This document shows, piece after piece, positions 27,741 through 38,425 of a stretch of 64,000 nucleotides of DNA. The notes under the pieces are model-generated. The model was not told where the DNA came from. It ran no database searches and saw only the letters and a program-made list of their open reading frames with translations. The position numbers and the translations under genes are program-made. The stretch spans positions 3,600,144 to 3,664,143 of the forward strand of contig NC_009380.1 of the NCBI RefSeq assembly GCF_000016425.1, written 5' to 3'. Source of the stretch: Salinispora tropica CNB-440. GTDB taxonomy: Bacteria; Actinomycetota; Actinomycetes; Mycobacteriales; Micromonosporaceae. Within the stretch, counting starts at the first letter, position 1, and each line of letters starts with the position of its first letter.

Positions 27741-28586
27741 CTAGACAGCCAGGCAGTTGGGGCGGATCGACTCGTCGCGCAACGCCTGCCGGATCACCGT
27801 GTAGGTCGTCCCGTCCAGTGCCAACCCAAGGTGCCCGACCAGCCGCAGCGGACACCAGGACTGGATCAGCACGTTGCGCGCTCCGTCGGCCAGCGCAGCG
27901 TTGCCCACCGGCCGCACCAACTGGTCCTGCCACGTACGGATGGTGGTGTAGCTGACCGAGCCGGGAGTGTCGTCACCGGCGTTGAGGTCGGCGAGGAAGT
28001 CCGAGCCGATCGTCATCTGCTGGCATGCCACCACCCCGGCGCAGCTACCGAGCCCGAGGAAGGCGACGATGTTGGCCACATACGTCCCGTACTGCGGGCT
28101 GCCGAGGCTGACGTACCGACCGACGGCCCCGGTGCCGCCGAGTTGCTTCAGGTAGTAGCGGGCCACCAGGCCCCCCTCGGAGTGCCCCACCAGATCCACC
28201 CGGTTGGCGCCGGTGGTGGCGCGAACCTGGTCGACATAGTCGGCGAAGGCGCGGGCCGAGGTCGGGATGTCGCCGAAACCCAGCCCTGGCAGTTCATAGA
28301 CGAAGGAACGGAAGCCGTCGGCATCCAGCCGCGCGGCGAGCGGCCCGTACGCGAAGGCGAAGCCGCTCAACCCGCCGACGATGATCACTGGGTTGTCGGC
28401 CGCCACGGCCGGGCCGGCCGTGGCGTTGTGGACGCTACTCGGTGGGACGTGGGAAGTGGACGCCGGCTCAGCCGCGGCACCGGCAGGTGCCGCACTGGCG
28501 GATGCTGCACTGGCGGCGACGCCAGGGACGGCGAGCGTGACGCCGAGTGCGAACGCGAGCACGATGGCGGTCTTTCGAAGCAACAT
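27741..28586 (-). CDS. Secreted lipase/esterase, alpha/beta hydrolase
   Basis: A 281-residue exported enzyme. The signal peptide is clear: MLLRKTA, a hydrophobic core, cleavage probably after an AxA in ASAASASA near residue 30. The mature enzyme has the oxyanion region VIIVGGLSGFAFAYGPL, the nucleophile elbow GHSEGG with catalytic serine, and later acid and histidine positions (likely the D in LNAGDDTPG and H in LVGHLGL). Paired cysteines suggest disulfides. Related actinobacterial lipases of this type act on triacylglycerol or esters. ATG 28586 is preceded by a promoter candidate. Single-gene unit. Confidence 0.88.
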   Translation of the reverse strand: MLLRKTAIVLAFALGVTLAVPGVAASAASASAAPAGAAAEPASTSHVPPSSVHNATAGPAVAADNPVIIVGGLSGFAFAYGPLAARLDADGFRSFVYELPGLGFGDIPTSARAFADYVDQVRATTGANRVDLVGHSEGGLVARYYLKQLGGTGAVGRYVSLGSPQYGTYVANIVAFLGLGSCAGVVACQQMTIGSDFLADLNAGDDTPGSVSYTTIRTWQDQLVRPVGNAALADGARNVLIQSWCPLRLVGHLGLALDGTTYTVIRQALRDESIRPNCLAV

Positions 28587-28644
28587 GGCTGCAACTCCAT
28601 GAGGGTGGTGGGTGCGGTGCGAGTCCGATCGACCGGTGCGAACG

Positions 28645-28674
28645 ATGATGCGGGCAGAGATTCTCGTTCGTCAA
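28645..28674 (-). promoter_or_regulatory. Candidate promoter of the secreted lipase gene
   Basis: Minus strand TTGACG (28669-28674) and CATCAT (28645-28650) are 18 bases apart, about 60 bases before the ATG. The -35 is good; the -10 is off-consensus at its first base. Confidence 0.35.
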
Positions 28675-28805
28675 TGCTCGGCTACCCCCCAGTAACCTGT
28701 TGTTCCATCAACGGCACACTCCGGCCGTCCAGACAAAGGCCTCCATAGGGAAAAAACTCACAGACAGGCCACACCACGGCGCAGACACAGCCCCACGGAA
28801 GTGAG

Positions 28806-28841
28806 TTGGTATACCTAGACTTGTAGTAGTGATGCTATCTT
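28806..28841 (+). promoter_or_regulatory. AT-rich promoter/operator region of the ABC-XRE operon
   Basis: An unusually AT-rich stretch for this genome directly before the ABC gene. It contains the palindrome GGTATACC (28808-28815), TAGACT (28816-28821) and TATCTT (28836-28841). The -10 choice is unclear, but the last one would give a very short leader before ATG 28849. The palindrome may be the operator for the XRE regulator at the operon end. Confidence 0.35.
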
Positions 28842-28848
28842 CCGGAGT

Positions 28849-29823
28849 ATGACTACAGTCGAACGGCCGGGGGCTGTTGCGGCCCCCCGAAATCTCGACG
28901 ACCACCTGGTCCTCGACGTTCGGGACCTACGCATGCGCTACGGCACCGTGGACGTGCTGAACGGCGTCGACCTCACCGCCCAACGGGGCGAGGTGATCGC
29001 ACTGCTCGGGCCGAACGGTGCCGGCAAGACCACCACCATCGAGATCCTCGAGGGCTTCCGGCTGCCCTCAGCCGGCTCGGTCCGGGTACTCGGCGTTGAC
29101 CCCGCCAACGGCGACGAGCGGTGGCGGGCCCAACTCGGCGTGGTGCTCCAGTCCTGGCGGGACCACGGCCGGTGGCGGGTGCGGGAACTCCTCTCCCACC
29201 TCGGCGACTACTACGCGCCGTACGCGACCGACCAGATCCAGCGCCCGTGGCCGGTGGACGAACTGCTGGCGGCCGTCGGCCTGACCGCACACGCCGGTGC
29301 GCGGGTGTCCCGGCTCTCCGGCGGGCAACGTCGGCGACTCGACGTGGCGGTCGGCATTGTGGGCCGGCCAGAGCTGCTCTTCCTGGACGAGCCGACGGTC
29401 GGCCTCGACCCGGCTGCCCGACGCGAGTTCCACGAGCTCGTGCACCGCCTCGCCGACCTGGACCACACCACCATCCTGCTGACCACCCATGATCTGGCCG
29501 AGGCGGAGAAGCTCGCCGACTCGATCGTCATCCTGGCCAACGGCCGGATCATCGCGCAGGGCTCGCCGGACCAGCTCTCCCGCCGGCTGACCACCGATGC
29601 GGAGGTCCGCTGGACCTGCGACGGCGTACGCCACGTACACGCCACCATGGACGCCACCGGCTTCCTGCGCGACCTGCTCGGCGACTACGGCGACCGGGTG
29701 CAGGAACTGGAGGTACGCCGAGCCAACCTGGAGGATGCGTACCTGGCCCTGGTGCACGAGGAGGAGACCGGAATCCGTACCGGCTGGGCCGAACGGGTGT
29801 GGCAGCAGCAGGAGGAGAACTGA
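28849..29823 (+). CDS. ABC transporter ATP-binding protein (ABC-2 type)
   Basis: A 324-residue ATPase subunit. Walker A GPNGAGKTT at about residue 60, Q-loop VVLQSW, signature RLSGGQRRRLDV, Walker B LLFLDEPTVGLDP and H-loop TTHDLAEAE are all intact, and a C-terminal domain of about 80 residues follows, as in drug or antibiotic exporters of the DrrA type. ATG 28849 has CCGGAG. The stop overlaps the permease start (TGATG), so translation is coupled. The operon ends with an XRE regulator, suggesting self-regulated efflux. The substrate is unknown. Confidence 0.93.
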   Translation: MTTVERPGAVAAPRNLDDHLVLDVRDLRMRYGTVDVLNGVDLTAQRGEVIALLGPNGAGKTTTIEILEGFRLPSAGSVRVLGVDPANGDERWRAQLGVVLQSWRDHGRWRVRELLSHLGDYYAPYATDQIQRPWPVDELLAAVGLTAHAGARVSRLSGGQRRRLDVAVGIVGRPELLFLDEPTVGLDPAARREFHELVHRLADLDHTTILLTTHDLAEAEKLADSIVILANGRIIAQGSPDQLSRRLTTDAEVRWTCDGVRHVHATMDATGFLRDLLGDYGDRVQELEVRRANLEDAYLALVHEEETGIRTGWAERVWQQQEEN

Positions 29824-30674
29824 TGAGCCCGACGACCACCGCACTCCGGGCCGGCCTGCGGCGTGGGCTGATCGAGTTACGCAGCACCTTCACCAACTTT
29901 CAGGACCTGTGGAACTACTTCTTCCCCACGTTGGTGCTGCTGATCGCCGTCTTCTTCATGCGCGGGGCGACGGTGCCCGGCACCGACTTCTCCCTCGGCG
30001 CCCGGACACTGCCCAGCGCACTGGGCATGGGCCTACTCTTCGGCGGGCTGCTCGGGCTCGCCCAGCAACTCGTCGTGGACCGGGAGGACGGCACCCTGCT
30101 CCGCGCCAAGGCCATCCCGAACGGCATGCTCGGCTACCTGGTCGGCAAGCTGGTGCTGGTCTCGTCGGTCGCGATGATCGGCCTGGTCATCCAGCTGACT
30201 CCCGGGGTGTTCTTCCTGGAGGGGCTACGGCTGGGCGATCCCGGTGCCTGGCTCACCCTGGCCTGGGTGGTGCCGCTCGGGCTGGTGGCGACGCTCCCGC
30301 TGGGCGCGATGATCGGCTCTTTGATCGAGAACCCCCGCAACATGGGGCTGGTGGTGCTGCCGGTTATGGGCCTCATCGCCGTCTCCGGCATCTTCTACCC
30401 GATCAACGACCTGCCCGGCTGGCTCCAGGGCGTCGCCCAGGTCTTTCCGCTCTACTGGCTAGGCTTGGGCATGCGCTCCGCGCTGCTTCCAGCCGACCTG
30501 GCGGCCGTCGAGATCAGTGAATCCTGGCGTCATCTGGAGATGGTTGCCGTCCTCGGTGCCTGGGCGGTGCTCGGGCTCGCCCTGGCGCCGGTGCTGCTGC
30601 GCCGGATGGCCCGCCGGGAGTCCGGTTCGCGCGTCGCGGCCCGACGGGAGCAGGCCATGCAGCGGGTCGGATGA
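29823..30674 (+). CDS. ABC-2 type transporter permease
   Basis: A 283-residue membrane protein with six hydrophobic helices and the ABC-2 layout. FPTLVLLIAVFFMRG is helix 1; a cytoplasmic EDGTLLRAKAIPNGMLGYLVGK loop contacts the ATPase; YPINDLPGWLQGVAQVFPLYWLG is the usual conserved C-terminal segment. It forms a homodimer with two copies of the upstream ATPase. ATG 29823 overlaps the ATPase stop codon. Confidence 0.9.
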   Translation: MSPTTTALRAGLRRGLIELRSTFTNFQDLWNYFFPTLVLLIAVFFMRGATVPGTDFSLGARTLPSALGMGLLFGGLLGLAQQLVVDREDGTLLRAKAIPNGMLGYLVGKLVLVSSVAMIGLVIQLTPGVFFLEGLRLGDPGAWLTLAWVVPLGLVATLPLGAMIGSLIENPRNMGLVVLPVMGLIAVSGIFYPINDLPGWLQGVAQVFPLYWLGLGMRSALLPADLAAVEISESWRHLEMVAVLGAWAVLGLALAPVLLRRMARRESGSRVAARREQAMQRVG

Positions 30675-30684
30675 GAGGACATCG

Positions 30685-30936
30685 ATGAGCGAGACCGTGC
30701 ACAACCGGATCGCGGTGCTGCGCGCCGAACGGGGCATCTCCCGGCGACAGCTCGCCGACGCGCTCGGTGTGCACTACCAGACCATCGGCTACCTGGAGCG
30801 GGGGGAGTTTCGGCCCAGCCTGCACCTGGCGCTGCGAATCGCCGCGTACTTCGAGGTGCCGGTCGAGGTGGTCTTCTCGATCGAACCGTTCCCCCGCATC
30901 GGCGACGCCACCGCCGGGAGCCGCCGTTCAGCGTGA
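30685..30936 (+). CDS. Small XRE-family DNA-binding protein
   Basis: An 83-residue helix-turn-helix protein: RIAVLRAERGISRRQLADALGVHYQTIGYLERGEFRPSL is a standard Cro/CI fold, followed by YFEVPVEVVFSIEPF. This short form, common next to ABC-2 permeases, usually acts as an autoregulator. ATG 30685 has GAGAGGAC upstream and lies 11 bases after the permease stop, so it is the third gene of the operon. It probably represses or activates the operon through the AT-rich region ahead of the ATPase gene. Confidence 0.88.
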   Translation: MSETVHNRIAVLRAERGISRRQLADALGVHYQTIGYLERGEFRPSLHLALRIAAYFEVPVEVVFSIEPFPRIGDATAGSRRSA

Positions 30937-30998
30937 ACCCAGGGGCGGTGTCCCGCACCACCACCAGCGGCGTCCCGCACCGCCCGCCCGACACCGGC

Positions 30999-31027
30999 GG
31001 CCGACAGTCCGTATTGGACTGTCGGCC
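30999..31027. terminator. Bidirectional terminator hairpin
   Basis: Arms 30999-31010 and 31016-31027 are perfect 12-base complements with loop GTATT, extendable outward by a few pairs. It lies between two convergent units and can serve both. Confidence 0.75.
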
Positions 31028-31038
31028 GTCGGGCAGGA

Positions 31039-31836
31039 TCAGCCGGTGACGGCGTTAAGCGCCGGCAGGTAGCCGTCGCGGTAGCCCTCGTCGTTGGGGT
31101 GGTACGCCTCGATAATCTTGGTGACGTCGTTGATCCAGGGCTCGTCGCCGCAGACGCCGTGGCCGGCGAAGTAGGAACGGGGATCGGCGAAGGTGGCTCC
31201 CGCCGCGGCGGCGCGGTCGGCGGTGATGCTGGTCAGGAGGTCGGCAGCTTCGTTGAGCTGCTGCCGCTTGGCGGTACTCATCCCGAACAGGCCACACCAG
31301 CCGGTCTCGAAGAGGCGTGGGTAACCGAGCACGACCAGCCGGGCGTTCGGCGCCCGGTCACGGATCGCCGCGTAGGTGGCGTCCAGCCGACCGGGCAGGG
31401 TGGTCTGAGCGAAGTCCCGGGCCTCGTCGACGGCCTCCTCGCAGGCCGAGGTGCTGCCGAACCGACAGGTGAGCATCACGCTGGCGAAGCCGGCGTCATT
31501 ACCACCGATGGTGACGGTCACCATCGTGGTGCTGGTGCTGAGTGAGTCGACCTGGCTGTTGATGACGTCGGCGGTAACCGCGCCACCACAGGCCGGGAAC
31601 TGAAAGCTGGTCACCGCATTCGCCGCGGCCCAGCGTGGGGCGTAGGACTTCTGGCTACGCAGGCAGCTGGACCCGTCGTACGGGCCGGCGCCGACACCGG
31701 AGGAGTACGAGTCGCCGAGCGCGACATAGTTGATGGTCGCGGCCTGCGCAGCGCTGGGGAGCAGCACCGCGCCGACAACGGCGACACACAGGGCGACCAA
31801 CGCTGCCAGGGCGCGGACGGGTGCACGGGGTGGCAT
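31039..31836 (-). CDS. Secreted SGNH/GDSL-family hydrolase
   Basis: A 265-residue exported esterase or lipase. The signal peptide ends near AAQAATINY (cleavage about residue 32). The SGNH blocks are GDSYSSGVGAG (catalytic Ser), a central G in ACGGAVTADVI, GGNDAGF (Asn), and the C-terminal H in AYHPNDEG with its Asp. Six cysteines are placed as in the S. coelicolor/S. rimosus-type secreted lipases, which form three disulfides. ATG 31836 has GGAGG six bases upstream and is better than the ATG four codons earlier. A well-formed promoter precedes it. Confidence 0.93.
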   Translation of the reverse strand: MPPRAPVRALAALVALCVAVVGAVLLPSAAQAATINYVALGDSYSSGVGAGPYDGSSCLRSQKSYAPRWAAANAVTSFQFPACGGAVTADVINSQVDSLSTSTTMVTVTIGGNDAGFASVMLTCRFGSTSACEEAVDEARDFAQTTLPGRLDATYAAIRDRAPNARLVVLGYPRLFETGWCGLFGMSTAKRQQLNEAADLLTSITADRAAAAGATFADPRSYFAGHGVCGDEPWINDVTKIIEAYHPNDEGYRDGYLPALNAVTG

Positions 31837-31917
31837 GTGGACCTCCACAGGGCCGGGGGGTGGTGGAGCCCAGAAACCGCGCGCGTGGCCAGGGTAGAGC
31901 TTTGTTACTAGCTGGTA

Positions 31918-31946
31918 ATACTACCGAAGCAATTCACAAAAGTGAA
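31918..31946 (-). promoter_or_regulatory. Promoter of the secreted SGNH hydrolase gene
   Basis: Minus-strand TTCACT (31941-31946) and TAGTAT (31918-31923) with an exact 17-base spacer, about 80 bases before the ATG. A small hairpin ATTCAC-AAAA-GTGAAT (31932-31947) overlaps the -35 and could be an operator. Confidence 0.5.
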
Positions 31947-32011
31947 TGCACTAGACCGCCGGCCCGTCCACAGCGGCCAGCGGGTGGCCACAGCCACGGC
32001 TGCCACACCCC

Positions 32012-33517
32012 TCAGACGGCCAGCGGCCGGGCACCCGGTTCCACCGGCGCCGGTAGCGAACCCCGCCCATCCAGGTACGAGTGGATGGCGGCAGCAGCAG
32101 CCCGGCCCTCGGCGATCGCCCACACGATCAACGACGCACCCCGGTGCATGTCTCCGGCGACGAAGACGCCGTCCACGTCGGTCTGCCAGTCCGAACGGGC
32201 GTCCACCGCGCCCCGTTCGTTGCGGGACACCCCGAGCTGCTCAAGCAGCGGCTGCGGCTCCGTGCCGTCGAAACCGATCGCCAGCAGCACCAGATCGGCC
32301 GGCAGCTCCCGCTCGGTGCCCGGCACCGGGGTGACGACTCGCCGACCGGCGCTCTTCTCGACCGTCACCTCGGCGATGCGGACCGCCCGCACCGCGCCGC
32401 TGCCGTCGTCCACGAACTCCTGCACGGCGACGGCGAAGATCCGCTCCCCGCCCTCCTCGTGTGCCGGGTACTCCCGCAGGATCCACGGCCAGGTCGGCCA
32501 CGGATCCCGCGCCTCGTCCCGCGCCTGGGACGGCTGCGGATAGAGGTCAAGCTGGTACACCGCGGTGGCACCCTGTCGGTGTGCGACGCCGAGGCAGTCC
32601 GCGCCGGTGTCTCCGCCACCGATGATGACGACGTTCCGGCCGGCCGCGTCGATCGGCGTACCGTCCGGCAACACCGCGGCGGCCGGAGGGTTGGCCTCCG
32701 CGGCGGCGACCACCCGGTTGGCCGCGACGAGGTGCCCCATCGCCTGGTGAATCCCGCGTAGCGATCGGCCGGGGGTTGCTGGCGTGTCCCGGCTGGCGAG
32801 GGCGCCGCAGGCGAGCAGCACCGCGTCGTGCTCGGCCCGCAGCTGCTCGGCGGTTACCTCGACACCGACCTCCACCCCGGTCCGGAAACGCACTCCCTCG
32901 GCGGCGAGCTGCGCCAGCCGCCGGTCGATGTGATGCTTCTCCAGCTTGAAGTCCGGGATGCCGTACCGCAGCAGGCCACCGAGGGCGTCGTCCCGCTCGT
33001 ACACGGTGACCGCGTGCCCGGCCCGGACCAGTTGCTGCGCAGCGGCGAGCCCGGCGGGCCCGGAGCCGACCACCGCCACCGACCTGCCGCTGGCGCGCGG
33101 CACCGACCGGGGCCGCAGCCCGCCGTGGGCTACGGCAGCATCAGCGATCGCCACCTCGACCTGTTTGATCGTGACCGGCTGCTGGCCGCCGAGACCGAGT
33201 ACACAGGCCGCCTCGCAGGGTGCCGGGCAGAGCCGACCGGTGAACTCCGGAAAGTTGTTGGTGGCGTGCAGCGTCTCCACCGCGGCATCCCAGCCACCGG
33301 TACGGACCAGGTCATTCCAGTCCGGGATGCGATTGCCCAGCGGGCAGCCATCGTGGCAGAACGGAATACCGCAGTCCATGCAGCGAGTGGCCTGCTCCCG
33401 GATCAGCTGTTCACCCGCCGGTGGGTAGACCTCACGCCAGTCCATGATCCGCACCGGCACGGGCCGGCGGGCGGGCAGTTGCCGGTCGTAACGCAGGAAA
33501 CCAAACGAGTCAGGCAC
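32012..33517 (-). CDS. gltD: Glutamate synthase (NADPH) small subunit
   Basis: GltD transfers electrons from NADPH through FAD to GltB for glutamate synthesis from glutamine and 2-oxoglutarate. The 501-residue protein shows the N-terminal cysteine motifs for two 4Fe-4S clusters ([26 protein letters not shown]), the FAD fold VVGSGPAG and the NADPH fold [11 protein letters not shown], plus a final [14 protein letters not shown]-binding element. GTG 33517 lies eight bases inside the gltB 3' end with a GAGG site, so the two are translationally coupled. Confidence 0.97.
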   Translation of the reverse strand: MPDSFGFLRYDRQLPARRPVPVRIMDWREVYPPAGEQLIREQATRCMDCGIPFCHDGCPLGNRIPDWNDLVRTGGWDAAVETLHATNNFPEFTGRLCPAPCEAACVLGLGGQQPVTIKQVEVAIADAAVAHGGLRPRSVPRASGRSVAVVGSGPAGLAAAQQLVRAGHAVTVYERDDALGGLLRYGIPDFKLEKHHIDRRLAQLAAEGVRFRTGVEVGVEVTAEQLRAEHDAVLLACGALASRDTPATPGRSLRGIHQAMGHLVAANRVVAAAEANPPAAAVLPDGTPIDAAGRNVVIIGGGDTGADCLGVAHRQGATAVYQLDLYPQPSQARDEARDPWPTWPWILREYPAHEEGGERIFAVAVQEFVDDGSGAVRAVRIAEVTVEKSAGRRVVTPVPGTERELPADLVLLAIGFDGTEPQPLLEQLGVSRNERGAVDARSDWQTDVDGVFVAGDMHRGASLIVWAIAEGRAAAAAIHSYLDGRGSLPAPVEPGARPLAV

Positions 33518-36500
33518 GAGCTACCTCCTGGGCGGCCATCTGCGAGACGGGCGACACCGGCGTGGACGGTCCGGACGACGTGGGCTGCGTTGCCGGCGCC
33601 GCCAGGGCACTCATCACCGCGTCGTCCACGTCGTAGCCGGCGGCTTCGGCAGCCCGCATGATCTCCAGCACCCGGCGATAGTCTCGGGGCACCACGGCGG
33701 TGAACTCCTCCACCGCCTCCGACCAGCGTTTGAGCAAGTCCTCGGCGACCGCCGAGTCGGTCTCGGTGAAGTGCCGCTGGACCAGGTCGTAGAGGGTCGC
33801 CTGCTCCTGCTCACTCAGGGGCGTCAGGTCCACCAACTCCGTGTTGACCCGCCGGCGATCCAACCGCCACACGAACGCGGTCCCACCGGACATCCCGGCC
33901 GCGAAGTTCCGCCCCGTCGGCCCCAGCACTACGATGGTGCCGCCGGTCATGTACTCGCAGCCGTGGTCGCCGACGCCCTCGACGACAGCTGCCGCCCCGG
34001 AGTTGCGTACCGCGAACCGCTCCCCCACCCGACCGCGGAGGAAGACCTCACCTGCCGTGGCGCCGTAGAGGATGGTGTTGCCGGCGATGATCTGATCCTC
34101 CGCCCGCCGGCCCGGCATGGTCTCCACGTTGACAAAGGGCGAGGCCCGATCCGGGCGAAGCACCAGCCGCCCACCGGAGAGGCCCTTGCCGACGTAGTCG
34201 TTGGCGTCGCCGTGCAGGCGCAGGGTGACACCGGATGGCAGGAACGCACCGAACGACTGCCCGACGGTGCCGTGCAGGTCAAACTCGATCGTGTCGGTGG
34301 GCAGGCCGGCCCCGCCGTGGCGACGGACCACCTCACCCCCGAGCATCGCGCCGACGCTGCGGTGCTCGTTGCGCACCGACAGCTGTGTCCGTACCCGGGA
34401 CCCGGCGCGCAACGCCGGCTCGGCGAGCGCGATCAGCTCGTTGTCCAACGCCAGCCCAAGACCGTGGTCCTGGGCGCGGACGCCCCGCCGGGCGGTCTCC
34501 TCGGGTAGCTCCGGCAGGCGCAGGACGGGGCTCAGGTCGATGCCGACCGCCTTCCAGTGATCGACCGCGGGGGCGACATCGAGCAGTTCGGTCCGGCCGA
34601 TCGCCTCGTCGATCGAGCGCAGACCCAGCTCGGCGAGGTACCCACGAACCTCCTCGGCGAGGAAGAGGAAGAAGTTCTCCACGAACTCCGGCCGGCCAGT
34701 GAACCGCTCGCGCAGCACCGGGTTCTGGGTGGCGATGCCGACCGGGCAGGTGTCCAGATGACAGACCCGCATCATCACGCAGCCCTCGACGATCAGCGGG
34801 GCGGTGGCGAAGCCGAACTCCTCCGCGCCGAGCAGGGCCGCGACCAGCACGTCCCGACCGGTCTTGAGCTGGCCGTCAACCTGCACGGTGACCCGGTCAC
34901 GGAGCTTGTTGAGCAGCAGCGTCTGCTGCGCCTCGGCCAGGCCCAGCTCCCACGGGGTGCCCGCGTGCTTGAGCGAGTTCAGCGGGGACGCGCCGGTGCC
35001 GCCGTCATGCCCGGAGATGAGGATGACATCGGCCTTCAGCTTCGCCACGCCCGCCGCCACCGTGCCCACCCCGACCTCGCTGACCAGCTTGACGTGCACC
35101 CGCGCCGCCGGGTTGACGCACTTGAGGTCATGAACGAGCTGGGCCAGGTCCTCGATGGAGTAGATGTCGTGGTGTGGTGGCGGGGAGATCAGGCCGACCC
35201 CGGGGGTGGCGTGACGAGTCCGGGCGATCCACGGCCAGACCTTGTTCCCGGGAAGTTGGCCGCCCTCACCGGGCTTGGCACCCTGTGCCATCTTGATCTG
35301 CAGGTCATCGGCGTTCACCAGGTACTCGGTGGTGACCCCGAACCGGCCGCTGGCGATCTGCTTGACCGCCGAACGACGGGTCGGATCGTACAGCCGCTGG
35401 ACGTCTTCGCCCCCCTCGCCGGTGTTGGACTTGCCGCCGAGCCGATTCATCGCGACCGCGAGGGTCTCGTGCGCCTCCACCGAGATCGACCCGTAAGACA
35501 TGGCGCCGGTAGCGAAGCGCCGAACGATCTCGCTGGCCGGCTCGACCTCCTCGATCGGCACCGGCGGGCGCACTCCGGTGCGCAGCGCGAACCGCCCCCG
35601 CAGCGCGCCCCCCTGGGCGGCCAGGGCGTCAACCTTCGAGGTGTACGCCCGGAACACGTCGTACTGCCGGCTGCGGGTGGCGTGCTGGAGCAGGAAGACG
35701 GTCTCCGGGTTGAACAGGTGCAGCTCGCCCTCGCGCCGCCACTGGTACTCGCCACCAACATCCAGTCGGTCGCTCGTCGCCGCCCCCGGCGCCGGCCAGG
35801 CGAGGGCGTGTCGAGCAGCGACCTCGACGTGAATCCCGTCCAGGTCAATCCCGCCGATCTTGCTGGGCGTGCCCCGGAAATACCGCTCGATCAGTTGGCT
35901 GTCCAGCCCAACCGCCTCGAAGACCTGGGCACCGCAGTACGACGACACGGTCGAGATACCCATCTTGGACATGATCTTCAAAACGCCCTTGCCGAGCGCC
36001 CTGACGTAGTTGCGAACCGCGGTGCCCGGCTCGACGCCGACCAGCGCGCCGGTCGAGATCATGTCCTCCACCGACTCGAACGCCAGGTACGGGTTGACCG
36101 CCACCGCGCCGTACCCGACCAGCACGGCCGCGTGGTGGACCTCCCGGCAGTCGCCGGACTCCACGATCAGCGACACCTGGGTTCGGGTCTGTTCCCGAAC
36201 CAGATGCTGGTGCACCGCCGCGGTCAGCAGCAGCGACGGGATTGGGGCGAGGTTGGCGTTGGAGTCCCGATCCGAGAGGACGAGGATGCGCACGCCATCC
36301 TCGATGGCCTCGGAGACGTGCCGACAGATCTCGGTCAGCCGCGCCCGAATGCCCGCGCCGCCCTCCCGGATCCGGTACAGGCCGGAGACCCGGACCGCCT
36401 TGAATCCGGGGAGGTTCCCGTCCTCGTCGATCGAGAGGATCTTTGCCAGCTCGTCGTTGTCGATCACCGGATAGGGGAGCTCGAGCTGCCGGCAGCTCGC

Positions 36501-38231
36501 CGGACCCGGGTCGAGCAGGTTGCCCTCCGGCCCGACCGTGGACTGGAGGCTGGTCACCAACTCCTCTCGGATGGCATCCAGCGGCGGGTTCGTAACCTGG
36601 GCGAAGAGCTGGTGGAAGTAGTCGTAGAGCAACCGGGGTCGGGTGGACAGCGGGGAGATCGGGGTGTCCGTGCCCATCGAGCCAATCGGCTCGGCTCCGA
36701 CTCGCGCCATCGGCGCGAGGAGAATCTTCAGCTCCTCCTCGGTGTAGCCGAACGCCTGTTGCCGGCGGCGTACCGAGTCATGGGTGTAGACGATGTGCTC
36801 CCGGGCCGGCAGGTCGGTCAGCTCGATGAGGCCGGCGTGGAGCCACTCCTCGTACGGTTGGGCCGCCGCCAGCTCGGCCTTGATCTCGTCGTCGTGCACG
36901 ATCCGGCCGCCCACGGTGTCCACCAGGAACATCCGCCCGGGCTGCAGGCGCCCCTTGGCAACCACGGTGGCCGGATCCAGGTCCAGCACGCCCGCCTCGC
37001 TGCCGAGCACGACCAGCCCGTCGGAGGTCTGCCACCAGCGGCCGGGACGCAGGCCGTTGCGATCCAGCACCGCCCCGACAATCTCGCCGTCGGTGAACGC
37101 CACCGAGGCCGGCCCGTCCCAGGGCTCCATCAGGCTGGCGTGGAACCGGTAGAAGGCCCGTTGGTCGGCGGGCATGTCCGGGTCGTTCTCCCAGGCCTCC
37201 GGAATCATCATCAACACCGCGTGCGGCAGGCTTCGCCCCGCCAGGTGCAGCAACTCCAGGACCTCGTCAAAGTTGGCCGAGTCGGACACGCCCGGCGTGC
37301 AGACCGGGAAAATCCGACGAATGTTGCCCGGCAGTGCCGCACCGGCTCCACCGGCGAGCATCGACTCCCTCGCCTGCATCCAGTTCCGGTTGCCCCGGAT
37401 GGTGTTGATCTCGCCGTTGTGGGCGATAAACCGGAACGGGTGCGCCAGGGGCCAGGACGGGAACGTGTTCGTGGAGAAGCGGGAGTGCACCAGCGCGATG
37501 GCGCTGCACATCCGCTCGTCGGTCAGCTCCGGGTAGAACTCCGGCAGCTGGTCCGGTGTGAGCATGCCCTTCCAGACCATCGTGCGGCCGGACAGCGACG
37601 GAAAGTATGCCGGCACGCCGCGCTCCGCCGACTCCCGCTCGGCCTGCCTCCGGACGCAGTACGCCACTCGCTCCAGCTCGAGGCCGGTCAACCGGGAACC
37701 AGCCGGGCCCGTCGTCGAGTCGGTAAGCCGGTGCGCGGTGACGAAGATCTGCCGGACCCGGGGCATCGCCGCATGCGCCGTCGCGCCCAGGCCAGCCGGG
37801 TCCACCGGCACGTCCCGCCACCCAAGCAGGTCGGCTCCCTCGACCAACGCGTACTTCTCCACCACCCGACGGGCTCGAAGCTCGGCCTCGTCGTCATCGG
37901 GCAGAAAGACCAGGCCGGTCGCGTACTCGCCGATCGGGGGCAGCGGGAAGTCCACCACCGCACGCAGCAGCGCGTCCGGCACCTGGATCAGGATTCCCGC
38001 GCCGTCGCCGGTGTTCGGCTCCGCGCCCCGGGCACCCCGATGGTCCAGCCGGCGCAGAGCGGCGAGCCCGTTCGCCACCACCCCGTGCGACCGCCGGCCA
38101 CGCAGGTCCGCCACGAACGCCACCCCGCACGCGTCACGTTCGTACGCGGGGTCGTAGAGCCCGGCTGTGGACCCGTTCGGGCCGGGGTGCGGAACCTGCT
38201 GCGGGATGCGGTGCGGGTACGGAACGGCCAC
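33510..38231 (-). CDS. gltB: Glutamate synthase (NADPH) large subunit
   Basis: GltB hydrolyses glutamine and condenses the ammonia with 2-oxoglutarate, making two glutamates. The 1573-residue protein has an N-terminal amidotransferase domain (catalytic Cys35 in DACGVAF, exposed after removal of a propeptide), a central domain, an FMN/3Fe-4S synthase domain ([12 protein letters not shown]; cluster cysteines in [13 protein letters not shown] around residue 1150), and a C-terminal beta-helix of G-rich repeats. The length is normal for the family. GTG 38231 starts it. First gene of gltB-gltD. The long antisense frame opposite is a GC shadow. Confidence 0.98.
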   Translation of the reverse strand: MAVPYPHRIPQQVPHPGPNGSTAGLYDPAYERDACGVAFVADLRGRRSHGVVANGLAALRRLDHRGARGAEPNTGDGAGILIQVPDALLRAVVDFPLPPIGEYATGLVFLPDDDEAELRARRVVEKYALVEGADLLGWRDVPVDPAGLGATAHAAMPRVRQIFVTAHRLTDSTTGPAGSRLTGLELERVAYCVRRQAERESAERGVPAYFPSLSGRTMVWKGMLTPDQLPEFYPELTDERMCSAIALVHSRFSTNTFPSWPLAHPFRFIAHNGEINTIRGNRNWMQARESMLAGGAGAALPGNIRRIFPVCTPGVSDSANFDEVLELLHLAGRSLPHAVLMMIPEAWENDPDMPADQRAFYRFHASLMEPWDGPASVAFTDGEIVGAVLDRNGLRPGRWWQTSDGLVVLGSEAGVLDLDPATVVAKGRLQPGRMFLVDTVGGRIVHDDEIKAELAAAQPYEEWLHAGLIELTDLPAREHIVYTHDSVRRRQQAFGYTEEELKILLAPMARVGAEPIGSMGTDTPISPLSTRPRLLYDYFHQLFAQVTNPPLDAIREELVTSLQSTVGPEGNLLDPGPASCRQLELPYPVIDNDELAKILSIDEDGNLPGFKAVRVSGLYRIREGGAGIRARLTEICRHVSEAIEDGVRILVLSDRDSNANLAPIPSLLLTAAVHQHLVREQTRTQVSLIVESGDCREVHHAAVLVGYGAVAVNPYLAFESVEDMISTGALVGVEPGTAVRNYVRALGKGVLKIMSKMGISTVSSYCGAQVFEAVGLDSQLIERYFRGTPSKIGGIDLDGIHVEVAARHALAWPAPGAATSDRLDVGGEYQWRREGELHLFNPETVFLLQHATRSRQYDVFRAYTSKVDALAAQGGALRGRFALRTGVRPPVPIEEVEPASEIVRRFATGAMSYGSISVEAHETLAVAMNRLGGKSNTGEGGEDVQRLYDPTRRSAVKQIASGRFGVTTEYLVNADDLQIKMAQGAKPGEGGQLPGNKVWPWIARTRHATPGVGLISPPPHHDIYSIEDLAQLVHDLKCVNPAARVHVKLVSEVGVGTVAAGVAKLKADVILISGHDGGTGASPLNSLKHAGTPWELGLAEAQQTLLLNKLRDRVTVQVDGQLKTGRDVLVAALLGAEEFGFATAPLIVEGCVMMRVCHLDTCPVGIATQNPVLRERFTGRPEFVENFFLFLAEEVRGYLAELGLRSIDEAIGRTELLDVAPAVDHWKAVGIDLSPVLRLPELPEETARRGVRAQDHGLGLALDNELIALAEPALRAGSRVRTQLSVRNEHRSVGAMLGGEVVRRHGGAGLPTDTIEFDLHGTVGQSFGAFLPSGVTLRLHGDANDYVGKGLSGGRLVLRPDRASPFVNVETMPGRRAEDQIIAGNTILYGATAGEVFLRGRVGERFAVRNSGAAAVVEGVGDHGCEYMTGGTIVVLGPTGRNFAAGMSGGTAFVWRLDRRRVNTELVDLTPLSEQEQATLYDLVQRHFTETDSAVAEDLLKRWSEAVEEFTAVVPRDYRRVLEIMRAAEAAGYDVDDAVMSALAAPATQPTSSGPSTPVSPVSQMAAQEVARA

Positions 38232-38425
38232 CCGGGCCTCCTGTCGTCACTCAGGCTGAATCTTGGTCGGGACGACGTCGGCCCTCAAGGGTCATTTGAG
38301 TCTACGTTAGGGGGGGCCACACAAGGCCAGTGCAGATTGATCACACCTTCCAGAGTGTGAGAAGGCACTCTCTCGGGCCCGCACCGCCTCGGCCGGCTCC
38401 CCGCCGGATGGCACCCCGGAGGCGG

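Noticed and set aside
34557..38360. A 1267-codon plus-strand open frame opposite gltB
   Set aside because: It is the complement of a well-conserved gltB. High GC leaves the antisense frame free of stops; its translation is rich in His, Arg, Leu and Gln without domains.
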